The notes under the pieces: model-generated
What the model was told of the DNA's origin: nothing
What the model saw: only the letters and a program-made list of their open reading frames with translations
Database searches by the model: none
Shown here: positions 21,692 through 33,060 of the stretch, one piece after another
Layout of the letters: each line of letters begins with the position of its first letter
How positions within the stretch are numbered: the stretch's first letter is position 1
Translations under genes and position numbers: made by a program
Assembly: GCA_018340375.1 (NCBI GenBank)
Contig: JAFFJZ010000002.1
Location: forward strand, 15,270,001 to 15,334,000
Direction of reading: 5' to 3'
Source: Gonatopus flavifemur
Lineage: Eukaryota > Arthropoda > Insecta > Hymenoptera > Dryinidae
Length of the DNA: 64,000 bases

Positions 21692-22975
21692 TTAGGTGTA
21701 CAAATAAGTTTCCGCGGTTTGTCAAAAGATGGCCCCACCAGAAGGTTATGGAGAAATTGTCAGATGTAAAACGTAATATCCCAAGTTTAGTCATCTGGCA
21801 ACACCATAACCTTAAAGTACTAGTGATTCCGTATCAGCATCACGTAATTTTTTTCGTGCACAAATGTCAAGTTTTATTCCGAATAAGCATCATTTGCGGG
21901 AACTTTTGATTTACTTCTTTAATGTGAAAAAATCTGCAGCTGAGGCGCATCGATTGCTTCTAGAAGCATATGGTGAAGCTGCTTTAAGTGAGAGAAGTTG
22001 TCAGGAATGGTTTCAAAAGTTTAAGAACGGTGAGTTTGACGTTAAAGACAAAGAACGCAGTGGAAGGCCGAAAGTGTACGAAGACATGGAATTAGAAGTA
22101 CTATTGGAGGAAGATTCGTCCCAAACGCAAAAAGAACTTGCACTTACTCTACAAGTGACTCAACAAGCAATTTCACATCGTTTAAAATCGTTAGGAATGA
22201 TTCAAAAACAAGGAAATTGGGTTCCATATGAACTAAAGCCGAGAGACGTTGAACGCCGATTATGCATGAGTGAAATGCTGCTTGCCAGGAGTAAAAAAAG
22301 AGTTTGTGCATCGTATAGTCACTGGTGACGAAAAATGGATTCACTACGATAATCCAAAGAAGAGAAAGTCATGGGTTAAGCCCGGCGAACCATCAACATC
22401 GACAGCTAAGCCGAATATTCATGGAAAAAAACTCATGCTGTGTATTTGGTGGGATCAGCTTGGTGTCGTGTATTATGAATTGCTGAAACCAAGCGAAACC
22501 ATTACTGGAGCTCTCTACCGAACACAATTGATGAGATTGAGTCGGGCACTTAAGGAAAAACGCGCCCATTACTACTCCAGACACGACAAAATTATTCTTT
22601 TACACGATAATGCTCGTCCACATGTTGCGGCGCCGGTAAAAACATACTTGGAAACACTCAACTGGGAAGTTTTACCCCACCCGCCGTATTCACCAGACTT
22701 AGCCCCTTCTGATTATCACCTGTTCCGGTCGATGGCACATGGTCTGTCTGAGCAGCGCTTCACATCATATGAAGACACCAAAAATTGGGTAGATTTGTGG
22801 ATAGCGTCAAAAGATGAAGAGTTTTTTCGACGGGGTATCCGAATGTTGCCAGAAAGATGGGGAAAAGTAGTGGCAAATGATGGAAAATACTTTGAATAAA
22901 ACGTAATGTACTTTTCCTTTACAATAAATTCCTAATTTTTTATAAAAAACCGCGGAAACTTATTTGTACACCTAA
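21692..22975 (+). mobile_element. Full-length mariner, 29-bp perfect TIRs, 1,284 bp
   Basis: The left end TTAGGTGTACAAATAAGTTT(CCGCGGTTT) is exactly inverse to the right end over 29 bp. TA flanks lie at 21690-21691 and 22976-22977. The length of 1,284 bp is canonical. The only defect seen in its gene is one frameshift, making it the best-preserved mobile element in the window together with the one at 5877. Confidence 0.93.
21864..22899 (+). pseudogene. mariner transposase with a single homopolymer frameshift
   Basis: ATG at 21864 gives MSSFIPNKHHLRELLIYFFN, the mauritiana-type start. The frame runs through KNGEFDVKDKERSGRP and the WVPYELKPRD linker to MLLARSKK, then shifts by one base in an A7 run (about 22292-22298) and continues as EFVHRIVTGDEKWIHYDNPK to ..VANDGKYFE at 22897-22899. 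The catalytic residues are all present: TGDEKW, LLHDNARPH and SPDLAPSDYHLF, with 34 residues between the last two aspartates. Removing one A would restore the length of about 345 residues typical of the family. There are no internal stops. Either this is one slip mutation or a base-calling error in the run; in the latter case the gene would be intact. Confidence 0.92.
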
Positions 22976-22977
22976 TA

Positions 22978-23986
22978 GTTATCGATAACAAGTCCAAAAC
23001 AATCGGATGACAAGTCTAACAAGCTTATAACAAACTGTTATCTGAGAAGTACATTCGTTGAATAATGTTTCCAGGAATTAATTTTAGAAGATGAAAACCG
23101 ATGATTCACCTGATTTTGTGACCCTAGCGTGTATCCATTTTGGTCCATCTTTAGCCCAGTCGTGATCCCATGTTGGCAGAATGGGGCTCAGTGGAGGTCT
23201 CTTTGTACATATATGAGTTGAAATTCTTGTTTCCTTTCTATGAACGATTCAAATTTGAAGTACATCTCCAAAGAATCGTTGATTCTCAGAATCAGATTCA
23301 CCTCCAATTGGCTTGGAGAGATGTGATGTTAGAGAAATAAATGACATAATATTTTCTAATTCATATACCACATTCGAGAGATACTTGGGCTGCCTTAGTT
23401 TCATCCCATTCCACCTTGAATCATACAAATTCAGCTACTTGGTAAGCATGAATTATTTTAGAGGGTGTTTTATACTTGTTCGATATGGATTGAAGAACCA
23501 CAGGCGATGAAATTCCACCAATCTATTCGATTCATTTATCAAACAATCTAGTTCAATCTACATCAACTCGAAATATATATCATAAACAAGCGAAAACAGG
23601 AGGGAATTCGAATGAAAACTGGATCAAAAGCACGAGAGATCAAATATAACGATAAATTGGTTATCAATTGAATGTTTTTTGAAGAGTGTTTCGTATTTGG
23701 TTTCTCTTTTCATTCGTCCTCAGCAGTGATTTGACAATCTACAATCACAGTTGTGTAGTACCCTGTGACGTGGATAATAAAATAATACCAGCCATCCTCA
23801 AGGGAAGAACCTCTTCCTACAACAAGTATATTTGTTATTTCCAGTAGGAACTCGAATAAAAATCATATGATAAAAAATCAAATAACTCACTCGTTTCCAT
23901 TCCAGCGTTCAAATATTTGGTTCACTTATTTGTTAAACTTGGAATCGTATTTCCATTCGATTCGCTTCATTGAAATGACAGGTGAA
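22978..23986. other. No gene seen
   Basis: AT-rich sequence without recognisable coding or repeat ends; 23225-23310 contains weakly inverted GAACGATTCAAATTTG / AAGAATCGTT words. Confidence 0.4.
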
Positions 23987-24137
23987 CCCTGGTTAAAATG
24001 TCTACGCTCCGGAAGTGAATATTGGAACAAATAAAGCATGAAATGTTTCAATTTTCACTTCTTTCGCGCTTAGATACTGTTGCTTGTACTCTTCTGCGTC
24101 GCTTCATACCCTTCTCACGTTCCCATTTTCACTAGGG
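23987..24137. mobile_element. MITE, CCCTGGTTAAAATG class
   Basis: Left CCCTGGTTAAAATGTC and right CCCATTTTCACTAGGG are inverse; about 151 bp. A related right-hand segment, inverted (TTCACGCTTCATTTGTTCCA up to TTTTCACCAGGG), lies at about 53780-53833. No clear target duplication. Confidence 0.5.
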
Positions 24138-24746
24138 AAGCACCAAACTATTTTAAGTGCAACTTCATAGGATGACCTCAAACCGTATTTCGATTACGGT
24201 CATATTTATTCATATGTTGGCGTGTCGATCAGGGACTGAAACAGCAATGGCGGTCTGGTATAGTGACATAACCTTAGTATTATCCTCATCAGTTTGGATT
24301 CTCAAGATTCAACAGTTTTTCAACGATAAAGCATCAGAAACAACTCTGAAACTGAATTAGTCCAACTGATAATTCGGTTTTAGAATTCTTCAATGCTTTA
24401 TTGTTGGCATATTGTTGATGTTCCAAAATTTGAAATAACTAGAATAATTTTGAGGTTATCTCGGTATACCAGACCGCCATATTGATTTTTAATTAGCATG
24501 AATATTTATTTGGGAAATGGCGCGCAAATGAGGTTCAATTGGACTCATTGGAGTTGCATCCCCCTGATCGAATTCTCGTTCTCGGAAGTAGAAGAGTTGA
24601 AAATATTTATTTTTTCTTCAGAAAATATTCATTCGTAGAAATCGAATATTCAATTGGGATGGATAATCCCAAGAAATATGCTACAGAGAGAGGAGAGTTC
24701 TTTCTTAAATCTCACCAAGCCAATTTCGATAAACAAATTGTGGTTG
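24138..24746. other. No gene seen
   Basis: ATGGCGGTCTGGTATA near 24248 and TATACCAGACCGCCAT near 24466 are inverse, so 24.25-24.48 kb may be another foldback of about 230 bp. Otherwise nothing is recognised. Confidence 0.4.
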
Positions 24747-25057
24747 CCCTGCTTCAAAAATCCGATTTAAACTTATTAACTAGTCAATCAGTTTGGATCT
24801 GATTTTTGTCCGGGAATTTTTCTATTTGATCTCATTCAAACATAATTGGCTTGAACAGGAAATTTCTACTCAATGGGATATAATCGGTAAATTCGAATGT
24901 ACACGATCCGAATTTCCTGATTATATCTCATTGAGTACAAATTTCCAATTCAAACCGATTAGATTTAAATAAGATCAAATAAGAAAATTTCTGGACAAAA
25001 ATCTGATTCATACTGATTGACCAGTTGATAGGTTTGAATCGGATCTTTCAAGCAGGG
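24747..25057. mobile_element. Long-arm palindromic MITE, CCCTGCTTCAAA class (copy 1)
   Basis: Arms of about 140 bp begin CCCTGCTTCAAAAATCCG and end CGGATCTTTCAAGCAGGG. Inner words TCAATGGGATATAATCGG and GATTATATCTCATTGAG are mirror images. 311 bp, non-coding. Copy 2 (35968-36277) is similar over its whole length. Confidence 0.8.
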
Positions 25058-25103
25058 TAACGATTGCCTAACTCTTTTAAGTAATCGACCAGTAATCTTT
25101 ATA

Positions 25104-25273
25104 CACAGCGGAAAATTTTGTGTCACAGGAGGTCCACTCATACTTTGTGTTGAAAACAACATATCAAATTCTGAAATTCACAGATTTTCAGTGTAAATTT
25201 AACATTTTTGTGTTGATTTGATACATTTTTTGTGGTAATATTTAACATAAATTGCGAGTCGACCTTCACTGTG
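25104..25273. mobile_element. 170-bp MITE with TA flanks (family member 1)
   Basis: Ends CACAGCGGAAAATTTTGTG and GACCTTCACTGTG, TA on both sides (25102-25103, 25274-25275). The reverse complement matches 38160-38335 along most of its length, so this is a real repeated family rather than a chance palindrome. Confidence 0.7.
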
Positions 25274-25275
25274 TA

Positions 25276-26178
25276 CCAGTGCTACATGAGATTCGTTTTC
25301 AGCGGATAGTTATATATCATGTCAAAAATTATTAAGGAATTCTGATACATAAGTATTTCTCATGCACCCTGCTCATTTGATCTCACATCACAGCAGTTCC
25401 AAATCAGCGCAATTCAGAACTCCATCTACACCAGTGTTCGAAGGTGAATTGAATAATTCGAGGATGTAAAATTCCGTTCACAACATTCCATCCCACGATA
25501 GAATTAGATCTTCTCTTAGAATGACAATTGGATATACTAACGTCCAATCGTTTCATCGAATTCTGTATATTGAGAAAAGAAAACAGAAGGCGAGGAAGAA
25601 TCAAAAGCGAGGTCCAATGCGAATAGCGAATAAAATCCGCAAATCCGTAAAATCCAAGGGAGCGAGAAAGCGATTTCGTTCTTCTCTATATCTAACCTGT
25701 ACCAGTTCTCGTATAGATATACTTTAGTCACTGAAACCTGCATCACCAACCCCACCACAATTTCTTTCCTCGAACTTTTCACGTTTCCTCCCTTCTTCAC
25801 ACCTTATCCTTAACCTAAAGCATTTAACACTGACTGGCTTCCTGAACATTCGCGCGAAATCTCTGTTAAGCCAAGAAAGCAAGCTGAGAAGAATTCAACA
25901 CGTATATCCCTCCAATCGAATCCGGTTAGCCGACGAATGTAGCAATTGAAAGAACAAGGAGAACAAAATGGTTTGATTTTTTTCCATGAAATTTGTCTTT
26001 CATTTGCTCCTCTCTTGAATTTTCCTGAATCTCTTCCTTTTGCTTCATATAATACATCTATGATCTCCTAAAGATTAATCAAAATGTAAAATCATCGAGA
26101 GAAAATCCAGCACAAATAGTGTGTCGGGGAATTAAATTGAATTATAATCACTTTCAATCACATAAAACTGATGATTTA
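25276..26178. other. No gene seen
   Basis: A lysine/arginine-rich open frame (25521-25727) is low-complexity purine-rich sequence and not convincing as a gene. No repeat ends are recognised. Confidence 0.4.
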
Positions 26179-27014
26179 AGGGGTTATATCTGCTTGAAGT
26201 CTAAAAATAAGAGGGTTTTCTGTGAATTTTTTGTGACTCTGCAAATGAAACGATCAATATAAGGGATCGAGGATTTATTAAACATATCTTGAGGTGGAAA
26301 ACAAAATTTTTTATATTAATATTGAGGACAAAATGGAGGCTCAGTTGTATATACAAAAGAAGCGTATTTTTCGAAGGCGATCCACGGCTGACATCAGAAG
26401 TCTCGTACGTCTGCAGCTAGAACAATAAACAAAATTCTTTAGGATTATTGAGAAATATTGAATTTTGCAATTTTTGCATCAATTGGAGAGAAAAATCGCA
26501 TTTTCGACGAAGAAATCGACCATAATTTGTTGATAAAAATCGTAAAAATCCCATGTACTTCGATGGATAATCTATCCGAGAAGCTACAGTTGAATTTTCA
26601 AGTCAATCGGATAAAGATTACTCGAGTTCTGATGTCAGCCGATTTTGAAAAAGTGGTTTCGAGGAGAACGGGTTTGAAGTTTGAGAATGAGTTTACGATA
26701 GGAAATTCTTAAAATAGAGCCTTTCTGATTTTTTTACCTCCAGTCTGCGATCCCAGCACCATAGAACTGCCGTTCAAATAACTCTTCTCCAGCTCTTTTT
26801 TGGACAATTGAGCGATTTTGGTAACATTCAAAATCGCTACATGTTTGAAAAAGCCAGAATTTGTAACTTCGAACCGCCCAGAGTTGCTTCAAAAATTCAT
26901 ATTTTAGGAGTTTGCAGAAAATGTTTTCATCGATGAATGTTGTTTGATATCATTCTTGAGATGTTTTTACATCATTTAAGCCAATAAAAAAAATTTCAAA
27001 CAGATATAACCCCT
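26179..27014. mobile_element. Non-autonomous element with AGGGGTTATATCTG ends
   Basis: Left AGGGGTTATATCTGCTTGAA and right TTTCAAACAGATATAACCCC are inverse repeats about 836 bp apart, preceded by TTAA on the left and followed by TCAA on the right. The interior has no transposase. It includes TTTTCAAGTCAATCGGATAA and GTGGTTTCGAGGAGAACG, echoing the element at 2539-3436. The string AAGGGGTAATATCACC at 34193 may be a lone end of a relative. Confidence 0.6.
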
Positions 27015-27535
27015 CAAGTCATGGAAAATCATTGGGAATACTTGTTTTGTGCTGTAATATGTACTTTCGTTACTTACTATATCATTACCGCAAAACTTTG
27101 GATTCAGGATTCTACCCTTTGTGATTTTAGAAGTTTGAGAACATTTTAGTCTGTAATAACTCTTTACGAACAATGCAATTATGAATGGATATATGATCTT
27201 AACGGATTAGATTATGGAAGGGATGTTGTCGAGGAATATTGGATGGAAGTTCATGAAATCAATTATGCGAATAATTGATTACATATTCCCGGTTCATTGC
27301 ATACAGCACCGTCTTTACAAATCCTTCTCCCTTTGTGACACGTCGATTGAAGAAGGAAGAAGGATTTGTAAAGACGGCACTGATTGCATATCAGTTGTGG
27401 TTTTAATGGATTTTTCAGTGTAACCCTTCGATGTAAGATTGAGTAGAACTTTTACACGAAATTACTTGAAATACTCCGAAACAATGCTTGATTTTAGAAA
27501 CATTCATGTCCCAAAGTAAGAAAACTTTCAAGGCA

Positions 27536-27766
27536 TATTGACGAGTTTTGTAACGCTTGACTAGCCGAAAACTGAACACTTCCAAGTATCCCACCAGAAT
27601 TTTACGAGGCACTCGCAAGCGTCTACTTTTTGGCTAATTGAAATGATGGAATTAAGAAACGAACACTGTCTATCGTTACTTTTCCCAAATGTCATGTTGC
27701 TGGAGTTTGAATCGTTCATTGAAACAAATTGGTAAACCAATAACAAAACTCTCAGCTCTTGGAGAC
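27536..27766. repeat. Truncated relative of the 21.4-21.6 kb repeat
   Basis: 27540-27584 matches the left arm at 21.5 kb (TTGACGAGTTTTGTAACGCT) and TTTTTGGCTAATTGA near 27627 is a damaged right arm. 27704-27766 is the direct repeat of 21401-21460. Non-coding. Confidence 0.55.
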
Positions 27767-27950
27767 CCAAAATCTGGCATTATATTTTCTAAACCACGCG
27801 TTTGATGAACTGAAATTTGACGCGTTTGAATTTTTGTCTCGTTTCAATAAGCGATTCAAACTTCGAGAGCGTCAAATACCAAATCAGCTTTTGATAAGGT
27901 CACGCAGAGCGAATCAATCAACGTTGCAATACCATTGGGACGTCCATATA

Positions 27951-28057
27951 CAGGGTGTCCAGTTCGAGGATTTCCTATTTGTCTCATCGGCCATTCCGTT
28001 CGACCTGATTTTATAACTAATTGATTCGATTAGAATTCCCGGAGGCTGGACACCCTG
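27951..28057. mobile_element. 107-bp MITE with CAGGGTGTCC ends
   Basis: CAGGGTGTCCAGTTCGAGGA at the left is mirrored by GGCTGGACACCCTG at the right. TA precedes the left end. Non-coding. Confidence 0.65.
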
Positions 28058-30926
28058 TTTTATCCAGTGCTAAATGATGAACGGGCAATAAAACGGTTCT
28101 AGAACAACTGCAGACTTAAATGAAAAGATTCTGCAAGAAGAGATTCTGAGGGCCAAGAAACTAAGACGGATCAACAGAGAACACATGTGGATTCAACGAT
28201 ACAGTTCCAAAAACCACTTAATCAACTCCCGTGCAAAGAAAAGGACGAAAAATAACACAGCAACGGGATAAAAAATGTTCGCTCTGACCAACTAGACTGG
28301 TCGATATCTACGTATCTTGAATTGTTGAATTCGGATCCGAGGTTGGAATCTTGGTTTCATTTTTTTTCCATTTTTGAAGCACATACCTCTTTTGTACATT
28401 TTCAAACATAATGAAGAAACACTGGTTTCACCATTTCGAGAATAAATTCCAATTCAGCGGAATAAAATACGCAACAATTTGAACTATTCAGGTCTGAAAA
28501 GGCCTGTGATCTCAGTAATCTTATTCCTTCCAAATATTGATTCAATTATTCAAATCATCTGAATTTATCAGCAAAAAGAATTCTTGGTGGAATCTAGACT
28601 CGAAGACTTCGTGACTTTTCGTTGTATTCACAAAAATAACAATACAATTCTTTGATGACTCAGCAATCTCTGTGGATATTTTAATCATACGATGATGGAT
28701 TCACCAAAATACACCCTCCATCGACCCCAGAAATCCCTTGAAATCTCAAGATGACCCTTTATCTCTCGTTCGCGCTGATGCAAATCAATAGTCACCTAGG
28801 ACTTCGATGTGATCACGTTTCAATCAGTCATTGAGTCAAATTTGAAGTTCACCTAGCAATTATTGGCATATAATGTTCAACACGTGGGAGAAATAAAAGG
28901 GAGAACTACAATATATTTGATTGAGGAAAGATCGCGTCTGGCGAAGTTTTAAGGGCGTCTCGGAGTGTGCAATAAGTTCTGATTGGAAGTTTCACTTTGT
29001 GAGAACGTTACTTAATCCTTGGAGTGATTTTAAAGTTGCGCAACCCTCTTGGATTATCCTATTTTAAGAAAGTTTAAATTAAAATTCGTACAAGTCTTAC
29101 AGCCTTCTACAGACTCCATTGTCGTTCTGCATGAATTCCATATTTGCATAACTTTATAATCAGTTTACGAAATTTCTTGTTTCTCCAATAATTTCATGCA
29201 GGTAGATTTCAAATGATGTATCCTTGTATGAAGATTCATTCATAGGAGTTAGCTATCCCGTATCGTACACGAACGTGAGAATTATAATTCGATACATATT
29301 AAATCAGCTACGAATCTGATAGCAGCTCCAAAATGTATGATATAATTATAAAATTCTTCCCTGTAAGAATGTTATCGCTAAGAGGATATTACTTTTAGCG
29401 CAGCTTCGATCTAATTCATGGAAAATCCATTTCCTATGAATTTACAAAATAATTTTATGAACTGTGTTTGAGTTTCTGGCGTGCCAGAAACTTCTCTTCG
29501 TCAACTTTAAGTTGGATCGAATAGCTTGAGAGCTAATGGGGGTGGTCGTATTGCGAGAAACCCCTTCTACCGGACAAAACTGCTCTCAAGTGATTATACA
29601 GAGTCAGTAAGGGACTATGGACACGCGTAGACGTTGGGAGACATTAAGAGCACGAATTTTCAAAATCCCCACAGGGTTCTTCGTGATCATGAGAACGGAA
29701 TAATTTCTTCATATCTCGAGATCGTTCGGATCAATTAAATAAATTAATTATTCGGTAATAAAAATAATTCTGAAAATTCAAGTATGGTTTGAAATATTTG
29801 ATATTCAACCCCAGGGAGTAATGTGATTATCCTTCAGACGCGATTCACAATCAAATCATCAATTGACGTTTTGTATTTCGAGACCTTGATGATTACGAAC
29901 GTTACGAGAACACAAATCAGTCAGGATTATTTTCTCTTGCAACGACAAGGGAAGGTAGAGCGAGGAGGATGAGTTCATCATATACGCGCTCTAACGAAAA
30001 TTAGCAATAATTGGTTGGAAAATGAACATTTGTGGTGGATTAAAAGGGACACACCCCTTTTCACAGAGGTATGCGCGGTGCGTATGTATGTCTGTTCATG
30101 CATACATTTATAGAAATGCATACTTACACAAATATGCATCCTGTGGCATTTCTGTGGTATCGTAAAATCCAGTGTATGTGGTCTATAATTTGTAATGAAT
30201 ACGATACTAACTAGATCCATTTTCAGCTTCTCCTCCTCCTCTTCCATCTCTCCAAAGCTGCTGTCAGTTGACGAATCAAGCACGTGTACGCATACAACCA
30301 CGAATGGATGAATCCACATTCATTCGTGAGCATGTACGTGTCCGTTCGTACATACATATCTATGTCTGTCTTATCTGATGTGTAGGAGGAGTTCATTCAA
30401 TGAACATGAAATGCTGTCGACATACATTCAAGTGACGAAATTGTGTTATCCTCGACGATGATACGCTACACATGTGAAACGATGACAAAAATTATGAGGG
30501 TTTCGTTGAAACCATATGCGTTTTCATAAATATCTGGATGGGATTACAACTTTTTTTATTCTAATACTTCAATGAACACCAAGTATTGAAATGATACGAG
30601 GAGGAGGAAGAAGTAGAAATGATCTTATAGGAACATCAACTCAAATTATTAAACTTACAATCAGCATATTCGTTCCTAAGGTTTGTTGAATTGATGAAGA
30701 ATTCACGTTGGCGTTTTAATACGAAGTAAATCTCTCATTTTGATGCGACCTCTCCTTTGATGTATGGTATCAAAGGTATTCCTTCCCATTTGAGAGGATT
30801 ACGTTCAGTGTTGCCGCGATCTTCGATCCAGTTGTTTGGCCGAGATGTAGCGAATACAAACTTGCCAATACTGAGCCATTCGTCAACCAATTGTGAGCGT
30901 TCCGATCCGGACAACCCGGCTGCGTG
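28058..30926. other. Long stretch, no gene seen
   Basis: Includes a short hairpin TTTCTGGC/GCCAGAAA (29472-29489) and a TACATA/CATGCATA-rich passage (30060-30370). Frames at 30735-30948 are open on both strands over a GC-richer passage, but I recognise no family on either. Confidence 0.35.
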
Positions 30927-31218
30927 CACTGAGAACCCAATTTCTTAAATTGGAAGAAAATTTCTTTGCCCTCATTCTGGTAAATCTTGTTTTCAACGGG
31001 AAAAATAATTCATTTCAATGAAAAAATTTTGGAATAGATTGAAGTAAATTTTTTCAAATTCAAGAAGGAATACATTTTTGTTCCAATTTGAAAATTCTTT
31101 GTTTCAGTTTGATGAAAACTTTGCCCTCCCAACTGAGGCTTTTTTGATTGAACGAAATATTTATTGGAATGAGGACAAAGAAAAATTTCTTCCAATCTAA
31201 AAAATTGGGCTCTCAGTG
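30927..31218. mobile_element. 292-bp MITE with CACTGAGAACCC ends
   Basis: Left CACTGAGAACCCAATTTCTT and right AAATTGGGCTCTCAGTG are inverse, with matching inner GGAAGAAAATTTCTTTG / CAAAGAAAAATTTCTTCC. The dinucleotide TG is on both sides. Non-coding. Confidence 0.75.
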
Positions 31219-31368
31219 TGGGAGAATAACTTGTGGAAGTATATTGTCAATTGAAGAGAAAAACAAAAGTGAAATATCTTTTCTGGGAGGGATTTTTCCT
31301 TTCATTTCCAGATTACCTTTTTTTTGGGGTGTGAATAGATCAATCACTCTTTCGGAATTGTTCGAGTA

Positions 31369-32618
31369 CGAGGGTGGATTGATAAGTTTCCGGCCTGACC
31401 AAGAAATGGCGCCACTAGGCCTACCTTGAGGTGGCGTTCTATAGTACCATCTTTAGATAGCTTGTAGCTATAGTTTCAGTCCGATCGCCATGTTAGTTTA
31501 GTTTTGAGAGCAGCACGCTGACCACGCCTGTGTTTTTTTTTAAAAAAAAAAAAAGGAAAAAATCGTGCTGTCATCAAATACTTTTATTCGAAGGGGTTAA
31601 CGCAAAAAAAAAAAAAGAGATGGACTCAACACTGGACATCCTCATCCCATCATATTCAACCGTTAAGCGAGTGTTTCCCGAGTTTAAAAGGGGTCGTGAG
31701 CACCTCTGATGAGCCTCTCTCAGGACGCCCCCCCATGAGGAACACAAGATAGATATGATAAAAAAAATCCATCAAAATAAAATCAAAGATCGATTAAAAA
31801 AAGTTCGATAGATAGCTGAGAGATGTAGATGTCATGTGTGAACGTCAAAAAAATATTTTGCACAATTGTATATATAAAAAAAAAAGCTGGAGAAGGGTGT
31901 TGCCGCGTTTGCAGTCAGTCGAAAAAAAAAAAAAAAAAACATTTTTACATTTGCCAATTTTGCGTTGTATAAGTAGCGAATTAGCGAATTTTTGCGTTTT
32001 TTCGTGACGAAAACTTGGGTCCACTACTACTTGGGTCCACCAAAAAAAAGAAAAACAGTGGAGTGACCAGGGAACCCAACCAACTCCAAAAAAAAAAAAA
32101 AAACAAATTTTCGGCGTTTTTTTTGGGGTTATACTGTTTTTTTTTTTTATTATATTATTATATATTATATACATTGAAAAAAAAAAAAACTACTAAACTC
32201 ACAACTACGACGCAGACTTATTGCAACGTGAACGTGAAAAAAAAAAAAAAATTAAAAAAAAAAATCTGAAAAAAAAAAAATCTCAACATCACGCACCACA
32301 CGCGCACGTCAATCGCGTCAATCGTTGCGAAAAATAAAATCAACGATCTTTGAATTAATGCCGCACCTCTACTCCTCCCTACAGCTGAGAGTGATCTATT
32401 ATTATCTGTAACCTCAAAAAAAAAAAATGGCTTGGAGGAAAGAGACGGATGAGTAAGAAGAAAAAGTAATAAATGGGTATTTTGAGGAGCTTGACGAATC
32501 AGTCTATAGAGATGAGACTAGACTAGACTAGAAGAGAATAACAATATGATGAATGTAGGAAGAGGAAAAAAGATTAAAAAAAAAAATTAAAAAAAACGTT
32601 TTTTTTCTTGTTTTTTCT
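31369..32618 (+). mobile_element. mariner eroded by poly-A/T replacement
   Basis: The left end CGAGGGTGGATTGATAAGTT(TCCGGCC) after TA (31367-31368) is a mariner-type terminal repeat. Downstream, recognisable transposase words survive in order: AVIKYFYSKGLT, PSYSTVKR, EFKRGRE, IDMIKKIH, then FELMPHLYS for the pre-aspartate region and YFEELDESVYRDE for the tail (about 32478-32510). Between them are at least fifteen runs of eight or more A or T, many on the coding strand, plus simple repeats (TATTATATATTATATA, GACTAGACTAGACTAG). The aspartate motifs are not readable and no right terminal repeat is visible. The length of about 1.25 kb is close to a normal mariner, so the runs replaced rather than expanded the sequence. 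Confidence 0.75.
31560..32570 (+). pseudogene. mariner transposase remnant, homopolymer-riddled
   Basis: Translation starts in NRAVIKYFYSKGLT then runs into an A13 tract where the family has KEIHEE-like residues, and resumes as EMDSTLD and PSYSTVKR. Later frames break repeatedly around A and T tracts. The last readable block is the YFEELDESVYRD motif shortly before the expected C-terminus. Inactive. Identification rests on short motifs separated by correct distances and on the terminal repeat upstream. Confidence 0.7.
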
Positions 32619-32623
32619 TATTA

Positions 32624-32800
32624 TACTGTTAGGAAAATCCTTTATTTCAATAGCAATTTTCTTGTGAAATTCAATGTCAGTTATGAAATTTTAGAATTTT
32701 GGATTGAAGTGTAAGAAATTAATTGTTAAATCTACAAATATCTCATTAAAATTACAAAGAAAATCCCTCAAATTGAGAATTAATATCATATTATGAGATC
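32624..32800. repeat. Partial copy of the ACTGTTAGAAAAAT MITE
   Basis: ACTGTTAGGAAAATCC and the following words (TTCTTGTGAAATTCAATG, TTAATTGTTAAATCTAC) match the left two-thirds of the element at 56798-57079. The right end is missing, where the next foldback begins. Confidence 0.65.
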
Positions 32801-32817
32801 CAATACATGGAAAGAAG

Positions 32818-33060
32818 AGAATGGTGATATATACCATGCCAAGTTAGTATTCGGTCTTATTTTGTATGAAATCGTGATTGTTACTATGTAAGAATAGGAT
32901 TCTTAACCATTTTTCTGGTAATAATATATATATGTAGCATAGTAATTATTACCAGAAAAATACGGAAGAATTCTATTTTCACATAAAAAGTTAGTAACCA
33001 TCACGATTTTATATAAAATAAGACTGAATACTATGTTGGCATGGTAAATATCACCATTCT
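32818..33060. mobile_element. Foldback with arms of about 105 bp
   Basis: GAATGGTGATATATACCATG at the left is mirrored by CATGGTAAATATCACCATTC at the right, and inner words TTTTTCTGGTAATAA / TTATTACCAGAAAAA meet around an ATATATA centre. Non-coding MITE. Confidence 0.75.

Noticed and set aside
25521..25727. Basic, histone-like open frame
   Set aside because: Lysine/arginine richness comes from purine-rich low-complexity DNA; no motif, no conserved neighbour.
30735..30948. Open frames on both strands over a GC-richer patch
   Set aside because: The passage looks coding-like but I recognise no family and the right side runs into a MITE; not supportable.
32015..32269. Lysine/threonine-rich frame
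   Set aside because: Produced by poly-A runs in the eroded mariner.
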